From an uncultured Ruminococcus sp. (lineage in GTDB: Bacteria; Bacillota; Clostridia; Oscillospirales; Acutalibacteraceae): 39,550 nucleotides of DNA. The stretch lies in NCBI GenBank assembly GCA_902784855.1, contig CACZWQ010000028.1, positions 1 through 39,550 on the forward strand, in the 5' to 3' direction. The position numbers and the translations under genes are program-made. The notes below the pieces were generated by a model that worked only from the letters and a program-made list of their open reading frames with translations, made no database searches and was not told where the DNA came from. Of this stretch, positions 15,865-24,173 are shown piece by piece. The first letter of the stretch is position 1. Each line of letters begins with the position of its first letter.

Positions 15865-16742
15865 ACGACTATGAGAATTTATTTAACGGGAAATTGCTTG
15901 ACCCTGCAGCCGAACCCGGCGCATTTTCGCAGTTGAACAGCCTGAAAACCCCCGAAGGCTGGATCGAAGCCGCCCTGCAAATCCCGACAAACCGGAAAAA
16001 ACCGCTGCCTCGGCACCTGCGTCCCGCTTTCATCGGCGCGGCTGCCGCTTTGATCATCGTCACGGCGGTCATCTGGACACTGGCGCTGCACGCGGGCGGT
16101 CCGGCAGCGCCGCTCCCGCCGCAGCCCGACCTGCCGATAGCCGAATCCACTGTCCCGACCTCCTCCGTCCCCGCCGAAACCACGACGGAGGGAACGGCTG
16201 CTCAGACGGCGCCGACCGCGACGGTCGCCCCCACCCATCCCGCGGCGCAGCCGACGACGCAGTCCGTGACGCAGCCGACAACGCAGCCCGTGACACATCC
16301 AACCGTACATCCGCCGACGCAGCCCGTGACACATCCGATCACGCAGCCGACGACACAGCCCGTGACGATTCCCGTTACCGTCCCCGCGACGGATCCGCTG
16401 ACGGAGCTGCCGACCGTATCTCCCACCGTGACGCTTGAGGAGCCGGACATGGAGACACCGCAGTCGGTATATTTCAACGGCGATATCCGGCTGTTCATCG
16501 GTGAGGACAATCCGTTTTATCCGAGCGCCAACGTCCGTGCGGAGATACCCGGCTGCGGCGCGATGATGACGCTCCCGCTCACGGTGGGGGAGGACGGCTT
16601 CAAAACAGCGGTGTACCATCCGATCGACCTCATGCTCGACCGTTGGCAAACCTATGTGCTCCACGTCGTGAACGCCAAGGGGAACAGCCAAACCGTTTTC
16701 TTTGTGCCCGGCGACGGAGATCAAGTTCACGTTTATCTGTAA
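15861..16742 (+). CDS. Membrane anti-sigma-like protein with Thr/Pro linker
   Basis: Protein of 293 aa from a TTG start that overlaps the sigma stop; GAGG lies upstream. Layout: about 50 cytoplasmic residues, one membrane segment (AFIGAAAALIIVTAVIWTLAL), a Thr/Pro/Gln-rich linker of about 110 residues with tandem QPTTQPVTHP-like repeats, and a C-terminal domain of about 100 residues (from EEPDMETPQSVYFNGD) that may be beta-rich. By position and topology it should bind the ECF sigma factor inside and sense something outside. No zinc (HxxxCxxC) anti-sigma motif is present. The plan recalls the RsgI anti-sigma factors of cellulosome bacteria, but I see no sequence proof of that family. The outer domain is unrecognised. 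Confidence 0.75.
   Translation: MNDYENLFNGKLLDPAAEPGAFSQLNSLKTPEGWIEAALQIPTNRKKPLPRHLRPAFIGAAAALIIVTAVIWTLALHAGGPAAPLPPQPDLPIAESTVPTSSVPAETTTEGTAAQTAPTATVAPTHPAAQPTTQSVTQPTTQPVTHPTVHPPTQPVTHPITQPTTQPVTIPVTVPATDPLTELPTVSPTVTLEEPDMETPQSVYFNGDIRLFIGEDNPFYPSANVRAEIPGCGAMMTLPLTVGEDGFKTAVYHPIDLMLDRWQTYVLHVVNAKGNSQTVFFVPGDGDQVHVYL
16247..16374 (+). repeat. In-gene tandem repeats coding the Thr/Pro linker
   Basis: Degenerate units of about 12 and 24 bp (cores CAGCCGAC and CAGCCCGTGAC) code alternating QPTT, QPVT and HPxT blocks. Such repeats can change in copy number by slippage in steps that keep the frame. Confidence 0.75.
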
Positions 16743-16755
16743 AGGAGGTATTCCC

Positions 16756-17772
16756 ATGAAAAAAGCATTGTCATTCTTCTTGATTTTCGCGTTATTGCTC
16801 TGTCTGTTCGCTTTTCCCGTAAACGCGATCGGGGAAGGCAGCCGTTACTATCGTCAGCTTCTGAACCAATACTTCGACGGCGCGGACCTTTACCTGTCGG
16901 AGGGCGACTATGCGGAATACGAGGAGCTGTATCTGCATCAAACCGGCGGCGCGACCGACTGGGCGCTCATCCGCGCCGATATCGGCGAGCATGCCGAGGC
17001 GGAGATCGAAAGGATCATGCTCGGCAGGTATTTCTATCAGTGCGACATCGCCTTTCCCTTCACATTTACCTATGGCATCTACGACGCGGAACGCGGACGC
17101 TTTTATGACCTGTGTGAGATCGAAGACGAGAGCCGCTATCCCGATTTGCAGGAGGTGCTTGACCGCTTTCATGTGGGCAAGCGCATCGGATACGAGCCGC
17201 TGTTTTTCGATGAGTTTTGCCGCTTTGCATCGTGGGAGGGCGCACCCTATCCCGATGTGATCTTGGATTCCTACGGCGAGCTCGCCTATCACTACAGCCT
17301 GGACGGCGCGCTCGACTGGGTGCTGGTTACGGGCATGACCAACATGGAGCACCCGACGATCTGCTACGAGGTCATCGGCGACCGTGTGTTCCGCAGCAAC
17401 AGTTACTCTGTGCCCTTTGATCTGACCTACGGCATTTTCAATGTGCATAGCAGGAAATTCATCGACCTGACGCAGGCGTGGCAGATGACGCGTTATGCGG
17501 CGGTGACGGAGGATCTGGAGACCCTCGGCCTCGGCGAGAAGATCGGCGATCTCAACGCCGACGGCAGGCTCGATATCGGCGACGCGACGGAAATGCAGCG
17601 CTGTCTCGCCGAGTTTTGCGATTACCCCGCGGACGACGGGGTGGAAGCGGACGGCTGGCAAAGGCTCGGCGGCAAGCCCCTCGCATACCGCTCCGACGTC
17701 AACGGCGACGGCATGCGCAGCATCAGCGACGTCACCGCAACGCAGCGGATCCTGGCGGGTATCACGGAATAA
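16756..17772 (+). CDS. Secreted dockerin protein with internal duplication
   Basis: Protein of 338 aa with a signal peptide (KKALSFFLIFALLLCLFAFPVNA). The mature part has two related modules of about 110 residues. Each contains a DW(A/V)L segment and a module centre resembling TYGIYDAERGRFYDL / TYGIFNVHSRKFIDL, and the modules end VGKRIG / LGEKIG. A type I dockerin closes it: GDLNADGRLDIGDATEMQR and, after a spacer, DVNGDGMRSISDVTATQRIL. AAAGGAGG is 7 nt before the ATG, and only 13 nt follow the anti-sigma gene, so the three genes form one operon. The module function is unknown; cohesin binding is likely. Confidence 0.87.
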   Translation: MKKALSFFLIFALLLCLFAFPVNAIGEGSRYYRQLLNQYFDGADLYLSEGDYAEYEELYLHQTGGATDWALIRADIGEHAEAEIERIMLGRYFYQCDIAFPFTFTYGIYDAERGRFYDLCEIEDESRYPDLQEVLDRFHVGKRIGYEPLFFDEFCRFASWEGAPYPDVILDSYGELAYHYSLDGALDWVLVTGMTNMEHPTICYEVIGDRVFRSNSYSVPFDLTYGIFNVHSRKFIDLTQAWQMTRYAAVTEDLETLGLGEKIGDLNADGRLDIGDATEMQRCLAEFCDYPADDGVEADGWQRLGGKPLAYRSDVNGDGMRSISDVTATQRILAGITE

Positions 17773-17786
17773 AATCACATACGGAC

Positions 17787-17824
17787 ACGGGCGCTGCCGC
17801 GCGATGCGGCGGCGCCCGTTTGCG
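17787..17824 (+). terminator. Long GC-rich hairpin after the dockerin gene
   Basis: An 8-bp outer stem (17787-17794 with 17812-17819) continues in a GC-rich inner stem. The T run is very short, so it may need help from a factor. Confidence 0.55.
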
Positions 17825-17858
17825 CGCCTGTCACCGGAAAAATCCGACAAAAACAAAC

Positions 17859-17887
17859 TTGTCAATTGTGCCCGCGTGGTGTATAAT
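17859..17887 (+). promoter_or_regulatory. Promoter of the ABC exporter operon
   Basis: TTGTCA (17859-17864), 17 bp, TATAAT (17882-17887), 30 nt before the first ABC gene. Confidence 0.85.
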
Positions 17888-17916
17888 AAAGTTAAATACA
17901 GACAAAAGGTGATGTT

Positions 17917-19698
17917 ATGCTGAAAACGTTAGCGGCACATATCAAGGGCTATGTTCGGGAGTCGGTCGCCACGCCGCTGGCGATGATTCTCGAGGTCATC
18001 ATGGAAATGCTCATCCCGCTGCTGGTCAAGTCGATGATCGACAACGGGATCGATAAAACGGTAATCCAAAACGGCGTGGAGGTCGCCTCTCCCGACATCG
18101 GGCATGTCCTGCTCATGGGCGGTCTGATGGTGCTGTGCGCGCTGCTGGCGCTGCTGGGCGGCGCTTTGGGCGGCGTGTTCGGCGCCAAGGCTTCGGCGGG
18201 CTTCGCGCGCAATCTGCGCAGCGCGATGTTCCGCAATATCCAGACCTTTTCCTTCGCCAACATCGACAAATTTTCCACCGCAGGACTCGTCACGCGCATG
18301 ACCACCGACGTGACCAACCTGCAAAACGCCTATCAGATGATTCTGCGCATCTGCTTCCGCGCGCCCATCAGCCTGATCGTCGCCATGACCATCACCATGC
18401 TGATCAACGCGCGCCTCGCCAGCATTTACCTGATCGCCGTGGTGTTCCTCGGCATCGTGATGTTCTTCCTGATCCGCAAGACGCACAAGACCTTTATGCA
18501 GGTGTTCGAGAAGTACGACGAGCTCAACGCCAGCGTGCAGGAGAATGTCTCTTCCATCCGCGTGGTCAAGGCGTTCGTCCGCGAGCACCATGAGATCACC
18601 AAATTCGAGCGCGCGACGCTCAACCTCTATGCGCTCTTCGTCAAGGCGGAGAAGATGATGGTGTCGGTGTCGCCGCTGATGATGCTGACCATCTACGCCT
18701 CCATCATCGCCATCAGCTGGTTCGGCGCGACGATGATCGTCGGCGGCGAGCTGAGCAAGGGCGAGCTGACGAGCATGCTGACCTACTGCATGAACATCCT
18801 GATGAACCTGATGATGATCGCGTTCATCTTCATCATGCTGACCATGAGCTTTGCCAGCGGCAAGCGTATCGCGCAGGTGCTCGAGGAAAAAGCGACCATC
18901 TGCAATCCCGAGCAGCCCGACTGCGACGTGCCCGACGGCAGCATCGACTTTGAGGACGTCGTGTTCAGCTACAGCGACAAGAGCGAGCGCCCCGTGCTCA
19001 ACCACATCGACCTGCACATCAAGTCGGGCGAGACCATCGGCATCATCGGCGGCACGGGCAGCTCCAAGACGAGCTTGGTCAATCTCATCGGCAGGCTTTA
19101 CGACGTCAGCGAGGGCTGCGTCAAGGTCGGCGGCAAGGATGTGCGCAGCTATGACTTAAAGGTGCTGCGCGACAAGGTCGCGGTCGTGCTGCAAAAGAAC
19201 GTGCTGTTCTCGGGCACGATCTTGGATAACCTGCGCTGGGGCAACAAGGACGCCACCGAGGAGGAATGCGTCCGCGCCTGCAAGCTCGCCTGTGCGGATG
19301 ATTTCATCCGCGACTTCCCCGAGGGCTATCACACCCGTATCGAACAGGGCGGCACCAACGTCTCGGGCGGTCAGAAGCAGCGTATCTGTATCGCCCGCGC
19401 CCTGCTGAAAAAGCCCCTGATCCTGATCCTCGACGACTCCACCAGCGCGGTGGACACCGCCACCGACGCCAAGATCCGCCGTGCCTTTGCCGAGGAGATC
19501 CCCGATACCACCAAGCTGATCATCTCACAGCGCGTCTCGAGCGTGGAGAACGCCGACCGCATCGTGGTGATGGAAAACGGCGCGATCAACGCCGTCGGCA
19601 CCCACGAAGAGCTGATGAAGTCCTGCAAGATTTACAGCGAGATCTATATCGCCCAGACCGTCGGCAACGGCGACTTTGACAAGAAAGGAGAGAAATAA
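17917..19698 (+). CDS. ABC exporter half-transporter with degenerate ATP site
   Basis: Protein of 593 aa: six membrane segments fused to one ATPase domain (type IV exporter, MDR/lipid-flippase class). Walker A is GGTGSSKTS (residues 378-386), signature SGGQKQ at 483-488, and Walker B LILILDD with Asp507 in place of the catalytic Glu. That substitution marks the non-hydrolysing site of heterodimeric exporters such as TM287/288 and BmrCD. Its partner starts 2 nt downstream. The substrate (drug, lipid or peptide) cannot be read from sequence. Confidence 0.93.
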   Translation: MLKTLAAHIKGYVRESVATPLAMILEVIMEMLIPLLVKSMIDNGIDKTVIQNGVEVASPDIGHVLLMGGLMVLCALLALLGGALGGVFGAKASAGFARNLRSAMFRNIQTFSFANIDKFSTAGLVTRMTTDVTNLQNAYQMILRICFRAPISLIVAMTITMLINARLASIYLIAVVFLGIVMFFLIRKTHKTFMQVFEKYDELNASVQENVSSIRVVKAFVREHHEITKFERATLNLYALFVKAEKMMVSVSPLMMLTIYASIIAISWFGATMIVGGELSKGELTSMLTYCMNILMNLMMIAFIFIMLTMSFASGKRIAQVLEEKATICNPEQPDCDVPDGSIDFEDVVFSYSDKSERPVLNHIDLHIKSGETIGIIGGTGSSKTSLVNLIGRLYDVSEGCVKVGGKDVRSYDLKVLRDKVAVVLQKNVLFSGTILDNLRWGNKDATEEECVRACKLACADDFIRDFPEGYHTRIEQGGTNVSGGQKQRICIARALLKKPLILILDDSTSAVDTATDAKIRRAFAEEIPDTTKLIISQRVSSVENADRIVVMENGAINAVGTHEELMKSCKIYSEIYIAQTVGNGDFDKKGEK

Positions 19699-19699
19699 T

Positions 19700-21634
19700 A
19701 TGCCTCCTACCCCCGGAAAGCGCAGAATGACCCAGCCGCGCGCCAAGCTCGACGACCCGAAGCAGAGCGCCAAGACCTTTAAGCGGCTGATGGGCTTGAT
19801 CCTCAAGCGCTACAAGGTGCACATGATCTTCGTGTTCCTCTGCATCATCATCAGCGTCCTCGCGAGCGTGCAGGGAACGCTGTTCATCCAGACGCTGTTC
19901 GACGACTATATTTCCCCGATGGTGGAGCAGGTCACGCGCGGCAGGCAGGCGGATTTCACTCCCCTGCTGCTGGCGATCGCCCGCGTCGCGGTATTCTACC
20001 TGATCGGCGCGGCGGCGACCTACACCCAGTCGCGCATCATGATCACCGTCACACAGGGCACCATGCGCGACCTGCGCAACGATATCTTCCGCCACATGGA
20101 GAGCCTGCCCATCAAGTATTTTGACACCCACGCGCACGGCGACATCATGAGCGTCTATACCAACGACGTCGATACCCTTCGCCAGATGATCAGCCAGAGC
20201 ATGACACAGGTCTTTACGAGCGCGATCACGATCGTCGCCTCTCTGGTGAGCATGTTCGCGCTGAGCGTCCCGCTGACGCTGCTGACCCTCGCCATGGTGG
20301 GCGTGATGCTCTTTGTCTCCAAGACGTTGGCGGGCAAGAGCGGCAAGTATTTCGTCGCCCAGCAGACTGACCTCGGCGCGGAGAACGGCTTCATCGAGGA
20401 AATGATGAAGGGACAGAAGGTCGTCAAGGTCTTTAACCACGAGGAGCAGAGCGTCGAGGATTTCGACGTCCTCAACGACAAGCTCTTTGATTCCTCCTAC
20501 AACGCCAACATGTTCGCCAACGTCATCATGCCCGTCAACGGTCAGCTCGGCAACCTCAGCTATGTGCTCTGCGCGATCGCGGGCAGCCTGCTGGCGATCT
20601 CCTGCGGCGGCATTCCCGTACTCGGACTGTCCCTCGGTTCCCTGGTCAGCTTTTTGACCTTTAACAAGAACTTTTCCCAGCCGATCAACCAGGTCAGCCA
20701 GCAGTTCAACAGCATCGTCATGGCGCTGGCAGGCGCAGAGCGCATCTTTGCCCTGCTCGATGAGCCGAGCGAGGAGGACAACGGCTATGTCACCCTCGTC
20801 AATGCCGAGTACCGCGACGGCAAGCTCTGCGAGACCGACAAGCGCACGGGTCTCTGGGCGTGGAAGCACACCCATCAGGCGACGGGCGAGGTGGAATACA
20901 AGCCTCAGCGCGGCGACTTGGTGATGGATGACGTCGATTTCGGCTACACCGACGACAAGATGGTGCTCCATAATGTGGACATCTATGCCAAGCCCGGACA
21001 GAAGATCGCCTTTGTCGGCTCCACGGGCGCGGGAAAGACGACGATCACCAACCTGATCAACCGGTTTTATGATATCCAAGACGGCAAGATCCGCTACGAC
21101 GGCATCAATATCAACAAGATCAAGAAAGCCGATCTGCGGCGCTCGCTGGGCGTTGTCCTGCAGGAGACGAACCTGTTCTCCGACACGATCATGGAGAATA
21201 TCCGCTACGGCAGGCTCGACGCCACCGACGAGGAGGTCATCGCCGCGGCGAAGCTCGCCAACGCGGACAGCTTTATCCGCCAGCTCCCCGACGGCTACAA
21301 CACTGTCATCAAAGCGGACGGCGGCAGCCTGAGCCAGGGACAGCGGCAGATGCTCGCGATCGCCCGCGCGGCAGTCGCAGACCCGCCCGCGCTGATCCTC
21401 GATGAAGCGACCAGCTCGATTGACACCCGCACCGAGAAGATGGTGCAGGAGAGCATGGATAAGCTGATGAAGGGCAGGACGACCTTTGTGATCGCCCACC
21501 GCCTGTCCACCGTCAAGAACTCCGACTGCATCATCGTGCTGGAGCACGGCAGGATCATCGAGCGCGGCACCCATGAGCAGCTGCTCGAGCAAAAGGGCAA
21601 ATACTACCAGCTGTACACGGGAAAAGCGTCCTGA
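19700..21634 (+). CDS. ABC exporter half-transporter with canonical ATP site
   Basis: Protein of 644 aa, partner of the preceding gene. The membrane domain is followed by an ATPase with Walker A GSTGAGKT (440-447), signature LSQGQRQ (around 545) and Walker B ILDEATS with Glu569 intact, so this chain supplies the catalytic glutamate of the hydrolysing site. An extra segment of about 45 residues (NAEYRDGKLCETDKRTG and on) sits between the membrane and ATPase domains, which is seen in many clostridial relatives. AAAGGAGAG precedes the ATG at 19700. Confidence 0.94.
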   Translation: MPPTPGKRRMTQPRAKLDDPKQSAKTFKRLMGLILKRYKVHMIFVFLCIIISVLASVQGTLFIQTLFDDYISPMVEQVTRGRQADFTPLLLAIARVAVFYLIGAAATYTQSRIMITVTQGTMRDLRNDIFRHMESLPIKYFDTHAHGDIMSVYTNDVDTLRQMISQSMTQVFTSAITIVASLVSMFALSVPLTLLTLAMVGVMLFVSKTLAGKSGKYFVAQQTDLGAENGFIEEMMKGQKVVKVFNHEEQSVEDFDVLNDKLFDSSYNANMFANVIMPVNGQLGNLSYVLCAIAGSLLAISCGGIPVLGLSLGSLVSFLTFNKNFSQPINQVSQQFNSIVMALAGAERIFALLDEPSEEDNGYVTLVNAEYRDGKLCETDKRTGLWAWKHTHQATGEVEYKPQRGDLVMDDVDFGYTDDKMVLHNVDIYAKPGQKIAFVGSTGAGKTTITNLINRFYDIQDGKIRYDGININKIKKADLRRSLGVVLQETNLFSDTIMENIRYGRLDATDEEVIAAAKLANADSFIRQLPDGYNTVIKADGGSLSQGQRQMLAIARAAVADPPALILDEATSSIDTRTEKMVQESMDKLMKGRTTFVIAHRLSTVKNSDCIIVLEHGRIIERGTHEQLLEQKGKYYQLYTGKAS

Positions 21635-21647
21635 CGCCAAATGACCT

Positions 21648-22517
21648 ATGAAGCATTTTGTTGTTAACCTTTCAAAAGCAGTCCTTCTTGTGCTTCTTGC
21701 GGCGCTGCTTGGTGCCTGCGAGCGGGAAGCGCAGCCGTTTTCGCCGACGCTTTCGGTGCATTTTCTCGACGTCGGCGAAGGCGATTCGATCTTTATCGAG
21801 CTGCCGGAGCATAAAGCCATGCTTGTCGACGCGGGAGACAGCTATCTCGGCTTGGACATCACCGAGTATATCCAAAAGGCGGGCTATCGGAAGATCGATT
21901 ATCTCGTAGCCACGCACCCGCATGCCGACCACATCGGCTCGATGTCCTATATCGTGCGGCACATGCCTGTCGGAGATGTGTATATGCCCCGCGTGTCTGA
22001 GGGTTCCGTGCCCTTCCGGAATCTGCTCAGCGCGCTCAAGGAGCAGGGGCTTACGGTCAAGGAGGGAAAAGCGGGCGTGAATATCCTGCACAGCGGTGAA
22101 ACGTCCGTCGATATCCTTGCGCCCGAGTCGATCGATGAGGAGGAGCTGAACAACTGCTCGCTCGTCCTCAAACTCACCTGCGGCAGGCACCGCGTGCTGC
22201 TCACGGGCGACATGGAAGCGAAAGCGATGGAGGTGCTCGATGCGGATCTCGGCGCCGATGTGTTGAAGGTCGCGCACCACGGCAGCGCCGACGCACTGAG
22301 CGAGTCGCTGCTCAGGCGGATCGCGCCCCGTGTGGCGGTAATCAGCTGCGGTGCCGGGAACGACTATGGTCACCCGCATGCCGATACCGTCAGGCTGCTG
22401 ACGCGCTCGGGCGTCAAAATCTACCGCACCGATGCCGACAAGACCGTGATCGTCACATCCGACGGAAAGACCTTGAAGGTCACCGCCGGCAATCCGTCCA
22501 TGGAAAGGGGCAACTGA
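21648..22517 (+). CDS. ComEC/Rec2-like MBL-fold lipoprotein hydrolase
   Basis: Protein of 289 aa. Signal peptide with lipobox LLGAC, so it is anchored outside the cell. The metallo-beta-lactamase domain follows: FLDVGEGDSIFIELP, LVDAGD, the metal motif THPHADH, LLTGD and VAHHGS, in the order seen in the hydrolase domain of the DNA-uptake protein ComEC. Stand-alone versions like this one are common in clostridia and may act as extracellular nucleases or phosphodiesterases; the substrate is not known. The ribosome site is weak. It lies 13 nt after the ABC exporter and is joined to the DUF3006 gene. Confidence 0.88.
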   Translation: MKHFVVNLSKAVLLVLLAALLGACEREAQPFSPTLSVHFLDVGEGDSIFIELPEHKAMLVDAGDSYLGLDITEYIQKAGYRKIDYLVATHPHADHIGSMSYIVRHMPVGDVYMPRVSEGSVPFRNLLSALKEQGLTVKEGKAGVNILHSGETSVDILAPESIDEEELNNCSLVLKLTCGRHRVLLTGDMEAKAMEVLDADLGADVLKVAHHGSADALSESLLRRIAPRVAVISCGAGNDYGHPHADTVRLLTRSGVKIYRTDADKTVIVTSDGKTLKVTAGNPSMERGN

Positions 22518-22738
22518 TGAAACGATTGACAGTAGACCGATTTGAGGGCGACAAGGTCGTCCTGATCTGTGAGAACGGCGACGTCGCCGTTCTGGAGCGG
22601 ACCGCGCTCCCGAAAAAACTCAAAGAGGGCGATGTGCTGGATTTTGAGGCAGGGAGCTGCTATCTCAATGCCGAGGAAACCGCTCGCCGCCGAAGAAAGA
22701 TCCAAGAAATGATGGCGTCGCTTTTGGAGGAGCAGTAG
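22517..22738 (+). CDS. DUF3006 small protein
   Basis: Protein of 73 aa that overlaps the MBL gene by one base (TGATG). The sequence RLTVDRFEGDKVVLICENGD and the C-terminal charged helix fit DUF3006, a short beta-rich family whose genes often follow ComEC-like MBL hydrolases. There is no signal peptide. The function is unknown; the fixed pairing hints at a common task. Confidence 0.8.
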   Translation: MKRLTVDRFEGDKVVLICENGDVAVLERTALPKKLKEGDVLDFEAGSCYLNAEETARRRRKIQEMMASLLEEQ

Positions 22739-22771
22739 GGATTCCCGCCGAAAAAACTTTAAAAAAACCTA

Positions 22772-22800
22772 TTGACAATCGCCCTGTGTTATGCTATAAT
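22772..22800 (+). promoter_or_regulatory. Promoter of tRNA-Leu
   Basis: TTGACA (22772-22777), 17 bp, TATAAT (22795-22800) with an extended TGC just before the -10. This is a perfect vegetative promoter. Confidence 0.92.
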
Positions 22801-22831
22801 ATCTCCTGTTGGGAAATCAACAGAAAGATAA

Positions 22832-22915
22832 GCGAGTGTGCTGGAATAGGCAGACAGGCACGTTTGAGGGGCGTGTGTCTTTGACGTACGGGTTCAAGTC
22901 CCGTCACTCGCACCA
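22832..22915 (+). tRNA. tRNA-Leu (GAG)
   Basis: The 7-bp acceptor stem GCGAGTG/CACTCGC (22832-22838 with 22905-22911) is intact. The anticodon loop TTGAGGG gives GAG (codons CUC/CUU). A long variable arm and the T arm GGTTCAAGTCC are present. Discriminator A and CCA are encoded (to 22915). Confidence 0.95.
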
Positions 22916-22990
22916 TGGAACAGAGGAGTATTCCAAAGAATACTCCTCTGCTCCGTTATACAAACAAGCAAGCGAGTGACGGGACTTGAA
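22893..22990. repeat. Inverted repeat of tRNA-Leu positions 54-72
   Basis: The 19 nt 22893-22911 (T loop, 3' T stem and 3' acceptor strand of tRNA-Leu) are exactly reverse-complemented at 22972-22990. The 13-bp hairpin lies between the two arms. Confidence 0.95.
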
Positions 22991-23212
22991 GGCGAGCGAA
23001 CAGAAAACAGTCCGGTGGACTGTTTTCCGCGAGAGCGCAGCAGAAGCGTAAAGCTATGCTCACGCCGCAAAAAACGAAAACATGACGATACTCCCCCAAA
23101 AATCTTACGTCACTCGCACCATGGAACAGAGGAGTATTCCAAAGAATACTCCTCTGTTCCGTTATACAAACAAGCAAGCGAGTGGCGGGACTTGAAGGCG
23201 AGCGAACAGAAA
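22903..23212 (+). repeat. 104-bp direct repeat built from tRNA-Leu 3' end, hairpin and inverted tRNA piece
   Basis: Positions 22903-23006 recur at 23109-23212 with only two differences (T for C at 23157, G for A at 23185). Each copy holds, in order: the 3' end of the tRNA-Leu acceptor with ACCA, a hairpin of 13 bp (17 bp in the second copy), and the reverse complement of tRNA positions 54-72 (22972-22990 exact; 23178-23196 with one change), followed by GGCGAG. The 102 nt between the copies include an 11-bp stem hairpin at about 23003-23027. No gene is seen in this stretch. Confidence 0.95.
22921..22950 (+). terminator. Hairpin directly after tRNA-Leu
   Basis: A 13-bp perfect stem (22921-22933 with 22938-22950) with a 4-nt loop. 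There is no T run. The same hairpin recurs at 23127-23156. Confidence 0.5.
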
Positions 23213-23263
23213 CCCTGTGCCACGCGCACCGGTTTGCAGGATCTATAATGGAGAAACAAAGAT

Positions 23264-24070
23264 ATGAATTCACAAATGATAGATAAAGGAAACGATTTCG
23301 ATTTCGGCAGGACCTCTGCGGCGTATGCCGCGTACCGGGATATCTATCCCAAAAGCATGTACGATAAGCTGATCTCCTTCGGCATCGGGAAAAAAGGGCA
23401 GCAGATCCTCGACCTCGGCAGCGGCACGGCTGTTCTTCCCGTTAACCTGAGCCATACGGGAGCGCAGTTTGTTGCCGCCGATATCTCCGAAAACCAAGTT
23501 GCATACGGTAAGCGCTTGACCGATCAAAAGGGCATTCCGAATATCCGCTTCAAGGTCTGCTCCGCCGAAGAAACCGGCTTTGCGGATAACAGCTTTGACG
23601 TCGTCACGGCGGTACAGTGCTTTCAATATTTCGACGCCGAAAAAGTTGCGGATGAAATAACCCGAGTGCTGAAGCCGCAGAAACTGTTCTGCAAAATCTT
23701 TATGGATTGGCTGCCTTTGGAGGACGCCGTCATCGCCGAGATGGAGAAGCTTGTCCTGCAATACAATCCCGCTTGGAGCGGGAACAGCTTCGATCAATAC
23801 CGCTATCGTTATCCCGAATGGGCGGAGGGAAGATTGATGATCGATACGATCCACTCTTATGATACGGTGATCGAGTTCTCAAAGGAAGCGTGGCTCGGAA
23901 GGATCATGACCTGCCGCGGCGTCGGCGCAAGCTTGCCCGAGGATGAGGTGAAGGCGTTCGAGCGCGAGTACCGCGAGCGCTTGAAAAAATACGCAGAGCC
24001 GCTTCGCTTGAAGCATCAGATCCATATCGAGATCTACCGTTCAATGAAGCAGCCCTGCGCAACAGAGTAA
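23264..24070 (+). CDS. Class I SAM-dependent methyltransferase
   Basis: Protein of 268 aa. SAM-binding motif I is ILDLGSGTAVLPVNL, the acidic residue of motif II is in FVAADISENQ, and motif IV-like NSFDVVTAVQCFQYF follows, as in UbiE/COQ5-like methyltransferases (Methyltransf_11/25). The substrate is unknown. The ribosome site is weak (GGAG, about 10 nt before ATG). The gene appears lower in GC than its neighbours. It is boxed in by tRNA-derived repeats on both sides (Leu-type upstream, Arg-type downstream), which suggests it was acquired. There is no recombinase beside it. Confidence 0.88.
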   Translation: MNSQMIDKGNDFDFGRTSAAYAAYRDIYPKSMYDKLISFGIGKKGQQILDLGSGTAVLPVNLSHTGAQFVAADISENQVAYGKRLTDQKGIPNIRFKVCSAEETGFADNSFDVVTAVQCFQYFDAEKVADEITRVLKPQKLFCKIFMDWLPLEDAVIAEMEKLVLQYNPAWSGNSFDQYRYRYPEWAEGRLMIDTIHSYDTVIEFSKEAWLGRIMTCRGVGASLPEDEVKAFEREYRERLKKYAEPLRLKHQIHIEIYRSMKQPCATE

Positions 24071-24173
24071 GCTATTTACTTATTTACAGAGAAAGTGAAA
24101 GCGGTTCATCATAGCGAGGATTAACGGAGGAGCGGTAAGCGGGTTCGGTTTGCCCGTGCGGCTCGCACTCGCC

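Noticed and set aside
16247..16374. Tandem repeats considered as a CRISPR array
   Set aside because: The units are 12-24 bp, lack unique spacers and code a continuous Thr/Pro linker in frame.
17917..19698. Unusual Walker A (GSSK) and Asp for Glu in the first ABC chain, considered as a defect
   Set aside because: It pairs with a chain that has a canonical site; such degenerate sites are normal in heterodimeric exporters.
19586..21820. Long minus-strand open frame (744 aa) across the second ABC exporter gene
   Set aside because: It is antisense to a clear ABC gene; its residues are rich in Asp, His, Val and Gln from reversed GC-rich codons, with no domain. The same holds for long antisense frames at 198-1694, 33340-35058, 36196-37737 and 28939-30327.
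22916..23260. Duplicated region considered as a second tRNA-Leu gene
   Set aside because: The second copy has only the last 14 nt of the tRNA, without anticodon or D arm.
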